DNA of 64,000 nt from SB11 sp965249955 (GCA_965249955.1 OZ252261.1:3100001-3164000), one strand, 5' to 3'; numbered from the stretch's first letter, positions 1-9,822 are shown. The notes: generated from the sequence alone by a model not told the origin. Numbers and translations are program-made.

Positions 1-11
1 ATATTGTAGCT

Positions 12-2258
12 ATGTATAGAGCAAAAAAAGGAGTTTGGATATTTTTTGTTTTGGTAACTGCTTTTGCACAAGCACAACAAGTTGGTACAGGCCAGTGGCG
101 CATACACTTACCATTTAATAATACAGCAGGTATTGCAGAAACCCCTCGCTATGTATACTCGTGGGCAAACTTTGGTTTTTACAGGTACGATAAAGAAACC
201 AACGCATCAGAACGTTTATCAAAAATACAAGGCTTTTCAGATATAGCGGTAAGCTATATAGCCTATAATAGTGAAAAAGATTTATTGGTGGTAGCCTACC
301 AAGATGCTAATATAGATTTGGTGCGTAGTGGCCAAATTATAAATCTAAACGATGTACAACGGGCATTTATTAACGGTGATAGAACGGTTAAGAATATTTT
401 GTTTGAGGGCGACTATGCCTATTTGGCTTGCACTTTTGGGATTATAAAAATGGATGTAGAGAAGCTGGAAATAAGTGCTTCATATATAAATCTGGATATT
501 GGAGACATAAACGATGTTAGCTTGTGGAACAACCAAATTTTTGCAGCTACATCAAAAGGTATATACAATGCGCCGCTTATAGGTGTAAATCTTTTAGACC
601 CCACATCGTGGGTACAGTTTGATACAGGCGCAACACGTATGCTACGCTTGTTTGATAACAAATTGTTTGCTATGCGTACCAGCAGTATAAACTATTACGA
701 TGGAAGCACATGGAATACATTGATGCAAAGTGGTTTTTACAATAGTTTGTTTGCCACTACAAATAATTTATACATAAGCCGCCGCGATACCCTTATTACA
801 GTAGATAAATCGTTAAATACCAGTAGCCAGTTTATCAATACTCTAAAAACAGCCAGAATAGGCTTTGATGGCAGCATTTGGTATACCACTGATAACTCAG
901 GCACAATACAGCAGCAGCAAAATGGGAAAGTGGTATTTACAGCTCCTAATGGCCCTTATAATTTGCGCACAGGGCTAATGGCTAGTATTGATGATGAAGT
1001 TATTGTTGCCGGTGGGCAAATAGGCGGCAACTATACTTTTACCTATAGCTTAAATGGTTATTACCGCTACGTAGATGATAAATGGATAAATAGTCTTGAA
1101 AACTCAAACCCCGCTACTGATTCGCTTCGCGATTTTTACGCAGTAACTACCGACCCCAAAACCAAAGATGTGTGGTTGGGAGCCTACTGGCAAGGTTTGG
1201 TGCGTGTGAATGGTGGCGAGGTAAAAGAAATATACAATCCCAATAATAGTTCCTTGCGCTTGGGTATTATTAATTTTATAGCAGGCTTGGCTGTGGACAA
1301 AAACGGCCACCTTTGGGTTGCTAACTATGGTGCCGACTCAGCATTGGTAGTACGCACCAAAACAGGCGACTGGAAAGCATTATCGCTAGGAAATATTAAT
1401 ACCATAAGCCAGATTGTGGTGGACGATAAAAACCGTAAATGGATAGTTGCCCCGCGTAATAATGGTTTTGGCCTATTGGTGTACGATGATGATAATGCAC
1501 CTCTTAACCCAAACAAACACTTAGGCCCCAAAATATTAAACACCAATGAAGGTCAAGGTGGTTTGCCCGATAATCAGGTAAACTGCATAGCTAAAGATTT
1601 AGATGGTGAAATATGGGTGGGTACGCTAAAAGGCCCTGCTGTGTTTTCAAATCCATCAAATATTTTTTCGGCAAAACCTTCCGACGCGCGCCAAATTGTT
1701 ATTGGTGAAGGCAGAGACATAGGTTATTTGCTGGGCAACGAGGTTATAAACAGTATATATGTTGACGGGGGTAACCGTAAATGGATGGGTACTAATAACG
1801 GAGCATGGCTGGTAGCTGCTGACGGACAAGAAATTTTGGCCAATTTTAATGTTGATAATAGCCCACTTTTTTCAAACAACGTAATGCAAATAACCGTTAA
1901 CGAAAAAACCGGAGAAGTATTTTTTGCTACCGATAGAGGTATTTTATCGTACAAGGGCGATGCAACTGTAGCCACAGAAACACATAGCAATGTTTTAGTA
2001 TACCCCAATCCTGTTCGTGAAGATTTTGACGGTCCAATATCAATACGTGGTTTGGCACAAGATGCAAATGTGAAAATAACAGATATAGCAGGTAACCTTA
2101 TCTATGAAACCCGTGCCAACGGAGGTATGGCCACGTGGGATGGTCGCAACTTTAGCGGGCGAAAAGCATCAACAGGTGTATACCTTATATTTAGTGGTAC
2201 TGACGATGCTAGCGATACTTATGTGGCCAAAGTACTGGTAATAAACAGTGGCAAATAA
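12..2258 (+). CDS. porZ: PorZ, T9SS surface attachment-complex protein
   Basis: PorZ is part of the outer-surface T9SS attachment complex with PorU and PorV, where it helps attach cargo to anionic lipopolysaccharide. The 748-residue protein starts with a signal peptide (cut near AQAQ, residues 19-22). Repeated beta-propeller blades follow (motifs of the type IWVGT, HLWVAN, RKWMGTNNGAW). It ends in a T9SS-type C-terminal domain from about residue 660 (VYPNPVREDFDG, then GVYLIF). Length is close to the Porphyromonas protein of about 780 residues. The ATG at 12 is the only start that keeps the signal peptide. recO follows after 14 bp, so the two are probably co-transcribed. The N-terminal opening (GQWRIHLPFN...YSWANFGFYRYD) is the strongest reason to call PorZ rather than a generic regulator propeller. 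Confidence 0.85.
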   Translation: MYRAKKGVWIFFVLVTAFAQAQQVGTGQWRIHLPFNNTAGIAETPRYVYSWANFGFYRYDKETNASERLSKIQGFSDIAVSYIAYNSEKDLLVVAYQDANIDLVRSGQIINLNDVQRAFINGDRTVKNILFEGDYAYLACTFGIIKMDVEKLEISASYINLDIGDINDVSLWNNQIFAATSKGIYNAPLIGVNLLDPTSWVQFDTGATRMLRLFDNKLFAMRTSSINYYDGSTWNTLMQSGFYNSLFATTNNLYISRRDTLITVDKSLNTSSQFINTLKTARIGFDGSIWYTTDNSGTIQQQQNGKVVFTAPNGPYNLRTGLMASIDDEVIVAGGQIGGNYTFTYSLNGYYRYVDDKWINSLENSNPATDSLRDFYAVTTDPKTKDVWLGAYWQGLVRVNGGEVKEIYNPNNSSLRLGIINFIAGLAVDKNGHLWVANYGADSALVVRTKTGDWKALSLGNINTISQIVVDDKNRKWIVAPRNNGFGLLVYDDDNAPLNPNKHLGPKILNTNEGQGGLPDNQVNCIAKDLDGEIWVGTLKGPAVFSNPSNIFSAKPSDARQIVIGEGRDIGYLLGNEVINSIYVDGGNRKWMGTNNGAWLVAADGQEILANFNVDNSPLFSNNVMQITVNEKTGEVFFATDRGILSYKGDATVATETHSNVLVYPNPVREDFDGPISIRGLAQDANVKITDIAGNLIYETRANGGMATWDGRNFSGRKASTGVYLIFSGTDDASDTYVAKVLVINSGK

Positions 2259-2272
2259 GCCCAAACAACCCC

Positions 2273-2995
2273 GTGCTAGTAAAAACCCGCGCCATACTTT
2301 TAAAAACCGTAAAATACTCAGAAAACAGTGTTATAGCTAGGTTTTATACCGAAGAGTTTGGGTTAGAATCATTTATCATCAATAATATTCGCAGTAAAAA
2401 AGCCCCTATAAATGCAGCCCACCTGCAACCTTTAAACCTTTTAGAGGCCGATATATACCAGCGTAATAATGCCAACTTGCAACGCATAAAAGAGCTTCGC
2501 TGCCAACCTTTGTTGCAAAATGTTTATACCGATATGGTAAAAACATCGGCCATAGTGTTTATGCAAGAGGTACTGGGCAAGGTGATAATTGAAAAAGAAA
2601 AAAACCAAGAGCTGTTTACCTTTTTGTTTGATGAAGTGTGCCGTATTGAAAAAATGACCAAGTTACCTGCTTTATACCCTACCTATTGGTTGGTTAAGCT
2701 ATCACAATATTTGGGCTTTCCTCCGGCTACCGATACGTGGGAAGAAGGCCATTTATTTTTACCCGTAGAAGGCATTTTCTCTACCGATAATACCGAACCT
2801 TTATACTTTACAGCCCCAATAGCTAAAATTATTTATAAACTTAGTAGTACTATGCCCGAAAATTTGGGATTGATTGAAGCCAATGCAAATATTCGTAAAG
2901 AGTTATTAGATAAGTTGTTACTGTATTATAAAGTACATATTGAAGGTTTTAACGAGCTGAAGTCGCATAAAATTTTAGCAGAAGTATTGGCTTAG
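2273..2995 (+). CDS. recO: DNA repair protein RecO
   Basis: RecO acts with RecF and RecR in loading RecA on gapped DNA. The 240-residue protein opens with the family signature VKTRAILLKTVKYSENS, the N-terminal OB fold, followed by the alpha-helical C-terminal part (LYPTYWLVKLSQYLGFPP). Bacteroidota members have the usual length and often lack the cysteine zinc motif, as here. The start is GTG at 2273, giving MLVKTR; no ATG lies close enough to keep the OB-fold strand. It is 14 bp downstream of porZ. Translation probably depends on read-through from that gene, because no good ribosome-binding site is visible. Confidence 0.9.
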   Translation: MLVKTRAILLKTVKYSENSVIARFYTEEFGLESFIINNIRSKKAPINAAHLQPLNLLEADIYQRNNANLQRIKELRCQPLLQNVYTDMVKTSAIVFMQEVLGKVIIEKEKNQELFTFLFDEVCRIEKMTKLPALYPTYWLVKLSQYLGFPPATDTWEEGHLFLPVEGIFSTDNTEPLYFTAPIAKIIYKLSSTMPENLGLIEANANIRKELLDKLLLYYKVHIEGFNELKSHKILAEVLA

Positions 2996-3007
2996 AGCGA
3001 AAATATA

Positions 3008-3038
3008 TTTGCAAATTGGTGTACGAAATGTATTTTTG
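3008..3038 (+). promoter_or_regulatory. Bacteroidota-type promoter of tRNA-Ser
   Basis: TTTG at 3008-3011 and TATTTTTG at 3031-3038 are separated by 19 bp. This fits the Bacteroidota -33/-7 consensus (TTTG, TAnnTTTG). Transcription would begin around 3045, just before the tRNA. Confidence 0.75.
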
Positions 3039-3053
3039 CACTCCCTAAAAAAC

Positions 3054-3140
3054 GGAGAGGTGGCTGAGAGGCCGAAAGCACCAGTTTGCTAAACTGGCGT
3101 ACGGGAAACTGTACCGAGGGTTCGAATCCCTCCCTCTCCG
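3054..3140 (+). tRNA. tRNA-Ser (anticodon GCU)
   Basis: The acceptor stem GGAGAGG (3054-3060) pairs with CCTCTCC (3133-3139). The anticodon arm CCAGTTTGCTAAACTGG carries GCT, which reads AGC/AGU serine codons. A long variable arm (GTACGGGAAACTGTAC) and TTCGAATC in the T loop confirm a class II tRNA. The CCA end is not encoded. A strong hairpin terminator follows at once. Confidence 0.97.
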
Positions 3141-3144
3141 CAAC

Positions 3145-3182
3145 AAAAGAAAAGCCTTGTATCATACAAGGCTTTTCTTTTT
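3145..3182 (+). terminator. Intrinsic terminator after tRNA-Ser
   Basis: The stem AAAAGCCTTGTAT/ATACAAGGCTTTT is followed by a run of T. It closes the tRNA transcript. The following 300 bases up to 3484 hold no gene I can support. Confidence 0.85.
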
Positions 3183-3484
3183 TACCCTTCTTCTTCCTCT
3201 GTTTGCTTAGCTTGAAACAATAAATTTAATGCGGCAAATAGTCTTTGTAGTCTTTGGTCTCTAAATAGTAGTTTATATAAAGCCCAGTAATGTGTATTCA
3301 GTAATTGGGTATAAAAAAACACACCTTTAGCAACTACGTATTCTATTTTGTATAATTTTTTGGAGCAAACTTGCCCAATTGTCATTTTTCTGTTAAATTG
3401 TCTCTTTTTACTTATATCTGTTTGATAAACAAATGGTTGTATGTCGGTATTCTGTCTAATCAATTTTATAAACTATTATTATCT

Positions 3485-6400
3485 ATGAAAAAAATAGCTA
3501 CTTTACTATTTTCCTTAGTTGTCTTCACTCCATCGCTATTCTCGCAGTATTTCAGCGATGATTTTGAGAGTTACACAGTCAACGATTTTCTAGCTGTAGC
3601 ATCGCCTGTATGGACAACTTGGAGCAATGCCCCAGGAGGTTCAGAAGATGTTAAAATTGCAAATAACGATGCCTTTAGCGGCACAAAATCAATTTACTTT
3701 AATTCACCGGGTGGTAATGGCCCTAATGATGTAATACTGCCTTTTGGAGGTATTAACAGTACAGGCAGATTTAAGTTTACTTCAAAATTTAAAGTAGCCA
3801 ATGGTAAGGCTGCTTATTTTAATTTTCAAGCAGGAGCATCACCGGGTATTACTTGGGCTATGGAGTTTTATATGCGTGCAGGTGGTACTTTTGATATAAC
3901 CAGTGGTGGTGGTGTAACCGGTACATACCCTCAGGGTGTGTGGTTTGAGTTATCTATTGATGTAGATTTGGATAGCGATACTTGGGAAGTATTTATTGAT
4001 AATGTATCACAGGGTAAATTCACAAACACTAATTCTATATCATTTTTAGACATTTTTCCTGCCGACCCAAATACTGAATTTTGGATGGACGATGTAAGCT
4101 ATTGTATAAACAATGCTTGCAATGCCGAAATTGGGTTAAACTCAGTAACAATAAATCCTAATCCTGTTTGTACACACCAACCTGCAGATGTTACTGTGGC
4201 ATTAAAAAACAACAGCACATTTTCAGCCCCGGGTATGGATTTATCTATTGAAATAGGCCCTGATAAAATATTGCAAAAGGTAAACCTAAACAATTTGGCA
4301 GGGGGTAGAGACACTACTATAACTATACCTGGTTTATTTAAATCAACAATTGCAGGTTCAAATTTGCCCGTAACAGCTATTAATGCTTCAGGCGATTTAA
4401 ACGCAGCAAACGATACAGCCAAAACAACAATAAGCGTAAATGCTTCGCCAAGCGAGACAAAAATTACTAAAGGTTCTCCTTTTACCACGCCGCGACCATT
4501 AACTAATGGTACAAGCACAGACCCCGATATTGTAGCTGCAAAAGATGCGCTAACTTATGGTATATCAGCTCCCAAAGGATATACAAATACAGGTTACAGT
4601 ATTACATGGGATATACCTTCGTTTACAGTGAGAACTAAGAGTGGCGTAGTTGTTCCATCTACTTTGTATACTTTTACTCCCCCTGTTGGAGCTAGCGATG
4701 GTAAAATTACTTTTTCTCCCGATTCTACTTTAACAGATTCATTAATTGTAATTACTTTTTCTGTAGTAGATAAAGGCACTTTGTGCGACTCTACATTATC
4801 ACGTTATATTTATGTTGCGCCAAAACCTAAGGTAGGCTATACCGCAGCAAATGTTTGCGATAAAGAAGATGTTGTTTTCTCAAACGGATCAAGCATTAGT
4901 TCAGGTATTATTAATTATGAGTGGACTTTTGGAGATGGTACAGGATCTAACCTTACTGAGCCTACAAAACGTTATGCAGCAGCAGGCAGCTATACTGTAA
5001 AACTTGTTGTTACTTCTGATTATGGATATAAAGACTCTGCAACAAAAGTTGTGGATGTATTCCAAATTCCTGTAGCAGATTTTCAGTTTGTTAATGCTTG
5101 CGAAGGAACAGCAATTACATTTGATGATAAATCATCATTGCCAACCGGTACACCAACTTTTGAGTGGGATTTTGGTACAAACCCAAAAAGTACAGCTACA
5201 GGAGTTTCAACAAGCAAACTGTATAGCGTTCCAAACAGTTACAATGTTACTTTAAAAGTAACCGTAAACGGTTGCTCATCGGTAGCTTCAAAATTTGTAA
5301 CACAAGAGCCTCGCACATCACCTGATTTTAGTTTTACAACCGGACAATGTGATAATAAAGATGTAGTATTTACTAATCTTACTAACCAACCACCATTTGG
5401 TTCGGCTAGTTACTTTTGGAAATATGGAGATGGAGTACAATCAACAGAAGTATCACCAAAACATACTTATAATACCTTTACTACTTTTAATGTAACACTT
5501 ATATCAAGTACTAACTTTGGTTGTACTGATAGTATACAAAAAACTGTTACTCTAAATCAATCGCCAACAGCATCGTTTACCAACACTGCTGCCGATTGTA
5601 ACCGCAGCCCTATTATATTTACCAATACATCGGTAGTACCATCAGGTTCAGTTAATAGTTATGAGTGGGATTTTGGTGATGGCGATTCAGATTTGGCAGA
5701 AAACCCAACCCACCAATATGCTAACGCAGGTACATATACCGTTACTATGAAAGCTAAAAGCAGTAATGGATGTACTAGTGAAACCCAAACCACCTTTACT
5801 GTTTTGGTAAAACCAATTGCTGCATTTGGAGCTAAGGATGTATGCCAAGGCGAAGAACTGAAGCTGGGTAATATTTCCGTTAGTCCTGATAATTCACCTC
5901 TAACTTACAAATGGATGTTTGGCAACGGCGATTCGTCATCATTAATTAGTCCAACTATTACCTATAATACAGTGGGTGTGTATAATATTACACTTGAAAC
6001 TGAAAACGGTAATGGTTGTATTGACGAAGAAACTATTAGTATAAACGTTTTTGAAACACCTGTGGTTTCAATTCTTTCTTCATCTGCTAATACAGGTAAT
6101 GGAGGTATTAAGTTTGCTACAAATACTACAGGAACAGGGTATAAGTATTTTTGGTTGTTTGGTGATGGTGCCTCATCAACCCAACAAAACCCTGATTACA
6201 GGTATTTTGATGATGGTTTAAAATTTGTAAAACTAAAAGTTACTACCCCAAATGGTTGTTCTGGCACAGCCACAGATACTGTAAATGTAAATGTGTTAGG
6301 TGTTAACAATGTAAATAATGTTGCTGTTAATGTGTATCCTAACCCATCAGCAGGTAAATTTATAGTTGATTTAAGTGCTGTAAATAGCAATGATATTAAA

Positions 6401-6568
6401 GCAATTAACGTTACTGATATGTTGGGGCGTATAGTGGTAAATAATATTATCGCAACTACCAACGGCACTGCTGAAATAGATTTGGCTACTCAAGCAGCTG
6501 GTATTTACTACTTAAACATTTATACAAACAATGGCTTGCAAACCGTTAAACTAACTGTAACCCAATAA
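3485..6568 (+). CDS. Secreted multi-PKD-domain protein with T9SS sorting domain
   Basis: This is a large extracellular protein of 1027 residues. The ATG at 3485 gives a clean signal peptide (MKKIATLLFSLVVF...LFSQ); the open frame extends upstream to 3371 but would bury that peptide. After the signal comes a jelly-roll-like region (residues 22-205, DDFESYTVNDF...), resembling lectin or carbohydrate-binding folds. A CARDB-like stretch follows, then about six PKD repeats marked by WTFGDG, WDFGTN, WKYGDG, WDFGDG, WMFGNG and WLFGDG. It ends in a type A T9SS C-terminal domain (VYPNPSAGKF...AAGIYYLNIYTNNG). It would be exported by Sec, then moved to the surface and cleaved by PorU. No catalytic domain is visible, so adhesion or matrix formation is the likeliest role. 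A terminator lies 20 bp downstream. Confidence 0.85.
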   Translation: MKKIATLLFSLVVFTPSLFSQYFSDDFESYTVNDFLAVASPVWTTWSNAPGGSEDVKIANNDAFSGTKSIYFNSPGGNGPNDVILPFGGINSTGRFKFTSKFKVANGKAAYFNFQAGASPGITWAMEFYMRAGGTFDITSGGGVTGTYPQGVWFELSIDVDLDSDTWEVFIDNVSQGKFTNTNSISFLDIFPADPNTEFWMDDVSYCINNACNAEIGLNSVTINPNPVCTHQPADVTVALKNNSTFSAPGMDLSIEIGPDKILQKVNLNNLAGGRDTTITIPGLFKSTIAGSNLPVTAINASGDLNAANDTAKTTISVNASPSETKITKGSPFTTPRPLTNGTSTDPDIVAAKDALTYGISAPKGYTNTGYSITWDIPSFTVRTKSGVVVPSTLYTFTPPVGASDGKITFSPDSTLTDSLIVITFSVVDKGTLCDSTLSRYIYVAPKPKVGYTAANVCDKEDVVFSNGSSISSGIINYEWTFGDGTGSNLTEPTKRYAAAGSYTVKLVVTSDYGYKDSATKVVDVFQIPVADFQFVNACEGTAITFDDKSSLPTGTPTFEWDFGTNPKSTATGVSTSKLYSVPNSYNVTLKVTVNGCSSVASKFVTQEPRTSPDFSFTTGQCDNKDVVFTNLTNQPPFGSASYFWKYGDGVQSTEVSPKHTYNTFTTFNVTLISSTNFGCTDSIQKTVTLNQSPTASFTNTAADCNRSPIIFTNTSVVPSGSVNSYEWDFGDGDSDLAENPTHQYANAGTYTVTMKAKSSNGCTSETQTTFTVLVKPIAAFGAKDVCQGEELKLGNISVSPDNSPLTYKWMFGNGDSSSLISPTITYNTVGVYNITLETENGNGCIDEETISINVFETPVVSILSSSANTGNGGIKFATNTTGTGYKYFWLFGDGASSTQQNPDYRYFDDGLKFVKLKVTTPNGCSGTATDTVNVNVLGVNNVNNVAVNVYPNPSAGKFIVDLSAVNSNDIKAINVTDMLGRIVVNNIIATTNGTAEIDLATQAAGIYYLNIYTNNGLQTVKLTVTQ

Positions 6569-6587
6569 CCAACTACATATATATTAC

Positions 6588-6624
6588 AAAGCCCTGTTAG
6601 TATTTACTAACAGGGCTTTTTTAT
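6588..6624 (+). terminator. Intrinsic terminator of the PKD protein gene
   Basis: The stem AAAGCCCTGTTAG/CTAACAGGGCTTT with a 6-base loop is followed by TTTTATT. Confidence 0.85.
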
Positions 6625-6662
6625 TGGGTTAATATTTTTAGGTGATGTGGTTTGTACTCTTT

Positions 6663-7055
6663 TTATTTATTAAAAAGTAAAGTTAATGCTGCCATTTTGT
6701 TTAGCTCAGCTTTGTTTATTCCTGCAAACGCATGACCAATATTGCTTGCTGTATCTATTATTTGGTTTTTAAGTTCTTTAGTAAACAACTCGCGGTTATC
6801 AATATAAAAAGCCTCAAACTGTTGGTAGGCATCATCAGCTGTGGGTGCTGTTTCTGTAAGGTATTCAAAGGCTATATTAATATAGTTTGCAGCATCAGTG
6901 CCATACTCATCAGTGCTATCATCGTAGGCTAACCAACTTTTTTGTACTGCTTGGTTTAGTTCTTGTATTTCTTTTGGATTAATGTTTTTGTCGGCTGCGG
7001 CAATACTATAAAACAAGTGTCCAAGATTCTGGTATAATGGTTGTAGATTTTTCAT
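6663..7055 (-). CDS. Small TerB-like helical protein
   Basis: This is a cytoplasmic protein of 130 residues with no signal peptide and a mostly helical prediction. The N-terminus (LGHLFYSIAAADKNINPKEIQEL) follows the pattern of TerB-like/DUF533 folds, where an 'AaADG.is..E' acidic loop recurs. The CAT at 7053-7055 (MKNLQPLYQ) is preferred over an upstream frame start because the protein then begins next to the fold. It stands alone between convergent neighbours. Function is unknown; the TerB relation is by eye only. Confidence 0.6.
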   Translation of the reverse strand: MKNLQPLYQNLGHLFYSIAAADKNINPKEIQELNQAVQKSWLAYDDSTDEYGTDAANYINIAFEYLTETAPTADDAYQQFEAFYIDNRELFTKELKNQIIDTASNIGHAFAGINKAELNKMAALTLLFNK

Positions 7056-7180
7056 GCTTGTGTAGTTTGGTATAGCAAAGGTAAACACTGTTTTTTAGTG
7101 CTACTATGATATTAATCAGTTTGCTACAAACACAAAAGGCGAGTTTTCACCCACCTTTGCACTATACTACCCCGATAGCT

Positions 7181-9274
7181 TTAATAGAGTAGCTTTTCTG
7201 TTTTTGTTATAAGTTCAATCAACTCATCCCTATATCCATTTTCTACATTCAACTTGGTGCTTAGTAGCAATTGCTTGGCCAGTGTATATGTTGCATCGCC
7301 TTTAAACTTCGAGTCGCGCAAAAGCATTGCAAATGTTGCTACACCACAAGCGTATTTAAGGTTATCACTGGCATTGGTATAACTTTGCCCGTTGTTGTTA
7401 AGCACTTTTTGTATCAGTTGGCTAGTCTCACCTTTGGGTTGTTTGTAGCGGAGTTTCACAGTTAATAACTCGTTAGCAAATAAGTTATCACTAGGTGGGG
7501 TAGGAGAGGCTTGGTATTTCAACTCGGTAAAACCTACTATTTTAGCGGTGCTACCTGCGGGTATAATCTCATACAAGGCAGTTACAGTGTGCCCTGCGCC
7601 CAGTTCGCCGGCATCTTTGGTGTCGTCGTCAAAATCTTGTGCAGGCATACGGCGATTTTCGTAGCCAATCAGACGGTATGCTTTTACAAATTTGGGGTTA
7701 AACTCAACCTGTATTTTCACATCTTTTGCAATGGTGTATAGCGTGCCTTGCAAATCGGTTACAAATACTTTTTTACCCTCGTTGTAGGTGTCAATATAGT
7801 AATAGTTACCGTTGCCTTTGTCGGCCAAAATCTCCATTTTGCTGTCTTTATAGTTATCCATACCAAAGCCGCATACTGTGAGGAAAATACCTTCTTTGCG
7901 CTTTTCTTCAATCAGCTTTTCCATTTCGCTATCGCTTTGCAAACCAACATTAAAATCGCCATCAGTAACCAATATTATGCGGTTGTTACCATTGGGTTTA
8001 AGGCTTTGTTTGGCTACTTTGTAGGCTAGTTCAATACCTTCACCACCTGCTGTTGAGCCGCCTGATTCTAAATTATCGATAGCCTTTTTTATTTCCATTA
8101 ATTTATTGGCAGGGGTAGGGGGTAAAGCTAATCCAGCCGACCCTGCATAGGTAACGATTGAAATATGATCGTTCTCGTTCAACTGTTCAGCCAATAGCTT
8201 TAACGATTGCTTTACAAGGGGCAGTTTGTTTTCGTCCGACATTGAACCTGATACATCTATCAAAAAAACTAGGTTACTGGCGGGTTGCTTTTCGTTTTGC
8301 AAAGTTTTGCCTTGAATACCTATTGATACTACTTTGGTGTCTTTATTCCAAGGGCAAGTGGCAGTTTCAAGGTAAATCTCAAAAGGGTCATTGCCTTTGG
8401 GTGGTGCGTAATGGTATTGAAAGTAGTTTACAAACTCTTCTATACGTACGGCATCTTTTGGAGGTTTGAAACCGTTGTTTATCATCCTTCTGATGTTTGA
8501 GTACGAGGCGTTGTCAACATCAATGCTAAAGGTTGATAAAGGGTCTTGCAAAGGGTTTTGATACTCGTTTTCTATCAGCGGGGCATAGCTTTCGTTTGAT
8601 GGATTTTCATAGCCGTTATAAATAGTATCGGCATACCATCGTACCCCTTCTCTACCTAAAAATTTCCCCTTACCACTATTGTCAAATCCTTTTCCTCCCA
8701 CAAATCCTGTACTGTTGCCATTTATTGTTGTAATGGTGTATGTGCCGGGTGTTGTATACAAATGGTTGGTATTCCCTCTAAATGTATTTGTTTTTCCATC
8801 ACCAAAAGTCCAATTGTACGATAAGGCACCACCTAATATTTGTTGGTAGTATGTAGCGCTTTTTTGGGTAGAAGAGAAGGTAACTATATTTAAAGTGTCG
8901 TTTAATTGTAAAATAACTAAGCTATCATTATCACTTTGTTTAACAGTATCAACCAAAGGTTGAAGTTGAGCTGTGTATTTTATACTGTCTTCTTTAGTTA
9001 GCGTAGGTGGTGTGCTGTGCGAAAATGCAGGCGGATGCTGGTTACTTTTTTGCTGTGCAGTTTTTCCCAAGTTTTCATCCTCAATATTGCTAAACAAAAA
9101 GAAGGAGAAAGCGAAAACAACTATTGCTGCTGCTGCGCTAGCTGTAAATTTTAGCCAAAATGCGGCACGCTGTGGTTTATTCTCGTCAAGTTTGCGTTCT
9201 ATATTCTCCCACACCATATCGGGCGGAGTAGTTTGGGGCAGGTGTTCAAGTCCTTTATTAATATTGGGTGTCAT
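7181..9274 (-). CDS. Anti-sigma-like membrane protein fused to PKD and VWA (YfbK-type) domains
   Basis: The protein has 697 residues and one membrane segment (about 41-63). The cytoplasmic N-terminus of about 40 residues (LPQTTPPDMVWENIERKLD) resembles the short sigma-binding segment of anti-sigma factors. Outside the membrane come a linker, a PKD domain (about 128-187, WTFGDG), the YfbK N-terminal domain (DPLSTFSIDVDNASY, from about 243), a von Willebrand A domain and the YfbK C-terminal (DUF3520-like) domain. The VWA MIDAS motif DVSGS sits at D340, with TDGDFN later. Its ATG overlaps the stop of the upstream sigma gene (ATGA), so translation is coupled. The likely role is sensing an envelope or surface signal through VWA/PKD and holding or releasing the sigma factor. 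Family assignment of the VWA part is firm; the anti-sigma role is inferred from position and topology. Confidence 0.8.
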   Translation of the reverse strand: MTPNINKGLEHLPQTTPPDMVWENIERKLDENKPQRAAFWLKFTASAAAAIVVFAFSFFLFSNIEDENLGKTAQQKSNQHPPAFSHSTPPTLTKEDSIKYTAQLQPLVDTVKQSDNDSLVILQLNDTLNIVTFSSTQKSATYYQQILGGALSYNWTFGDGKTNTFRGNTNHLYTTPGTYTITTINGNSTGFVGGKGFDNSGKGKFLGREGVRWYADTIYNGYENPSNESYAPLIENEYQNPLQDPLSTFSIDVDNASYSNIRRMINNGFKPPKDAVRIEEFVNYFQYHYAPPKGNDPFEIYLETATCPWNKDTKVVSIGIQGKTLQNEKQPASNLVFLIDVSGSMSDENKLPLVKQSLKLLAEQLNENDHISIVTYAGSAGLALPPTPANKLMEIKKAIDNLESGGSTAGGEGIELAYKVAKQSLKPNGNNRIILVTDGDFNVGLQSDSEMEKLIEEKRKEGIFLTVCGFGMDNYKDSKMEILADKGNGNYYYIDTYNEGKKVFVTDLQGTLYTIAKDVKIQVEFNPKFVKAYRLIGYENRRMPAQDFDDDTKDAGELGAGHTVTALYEIIPAGSTAKIVGFTELKYQASPTPPSDNLFANELLTVKLRYKQPKGETSQLIQKVLNNNGQSYTNASDNLKYACGVATFAMLLRDSKFKGDATYTLAKQLLLSTKLNVENGYRDELIELITKTEKLLY

Positions 9275-9822
9275 GGTTTTAGTTCTTTTAAAAGGGTTTG
9301 CAGTTGTTTTTTTGCATGATGCAGCTGCGAGCGTGATGTAACCTCAGTAATACCCAAAAGTGTTGCTGTTTCTTTGTGGCTATATCCCTCAACTGTTACC
9401 AAAGTAAATACGCTGCGGTATCCGTCGGGTAGTTGGTTAATAGCGTTGTCAATTTCAATTGAATTAATGTTTTGCAGTTGTTCTACCAGTGTATCGTGTT
9501 CATCAGGGTCGAAGGGTAGATATCGGTATTCAAACTTATTTTTTTTGATGGCTTGGCGTATTACTATGGTTTTTATCCATGCGCCCAATGTACTTTGTCG
9601 TTTAAAGTTTTTTAGATCTTTAAAAACTTCTAAAAAAGCATCTTGCAGGGTATCGCAAGCCATATCGTAATCGTTTAGTATGCGTAGTGCAATGGTAAAC
9701 ATAGCCGCTTTGTACTGGTCGTACAGCTGCTTTTGAGCTAGTCTTTCCCCATTAATGCAGCGGTCAACAAGGTCAGGCTCAGGTGGGTATTCACGTTGTA
9801 GTGCTAAAGTTTTCGTCATCAT
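9271..9822 (-). CDS. ECF-type RNA polymerase sigma factor
   Basis: This 183-residue sigma-70 family (ECF group) protein has region 2 at about residues 22-90 (YDQYKAAMFTIALRILND...LQDAFLEVFKDL) and region 4 at about 120-175 (LPDGYRSVFTLVTVEGYSHKEIA-type helix-turn-helix, here SHKETATLLGITEVTSRSQL). Two ATGs stand in tandem (9822 and 9819); either could be used. The last four bases form ATGA with the VWA membrane gene, a typical sigma/regulator pair. It would direct transcription of an envelope-related regulon that is not visible here. Confidence 0.88.
   Translation of the reverse strand: MMTKTLALQREYPPEPDLVDRCINGERLAQKQLYDQYKAAMFTIALRILNDYDMACDTLQDAFLEVFKDLKNFKRQSTLGAWIKTIVIRQAIKKNKFEYRYLPFDPDEHDTLVEQLQNINSIEIDNAINQLPDGYRSVFTLVTVEGYSHKETATLLGITEVTSRSQLHHAKKQLQTLLKELKP

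Noticed and set aside
3182..3463. Open frame of 93 codons on the minus strand after tRNA-Ser
   Set aside because: No ribosome-binding site, no recognisable fold, and it begins in the T-run of the tRNA terminator.
4099..4518. Open frame of 139 codons opposite the PKD protein gene
   Set aside because: Fully inside a well-supported gene on the other strand, no start signal.
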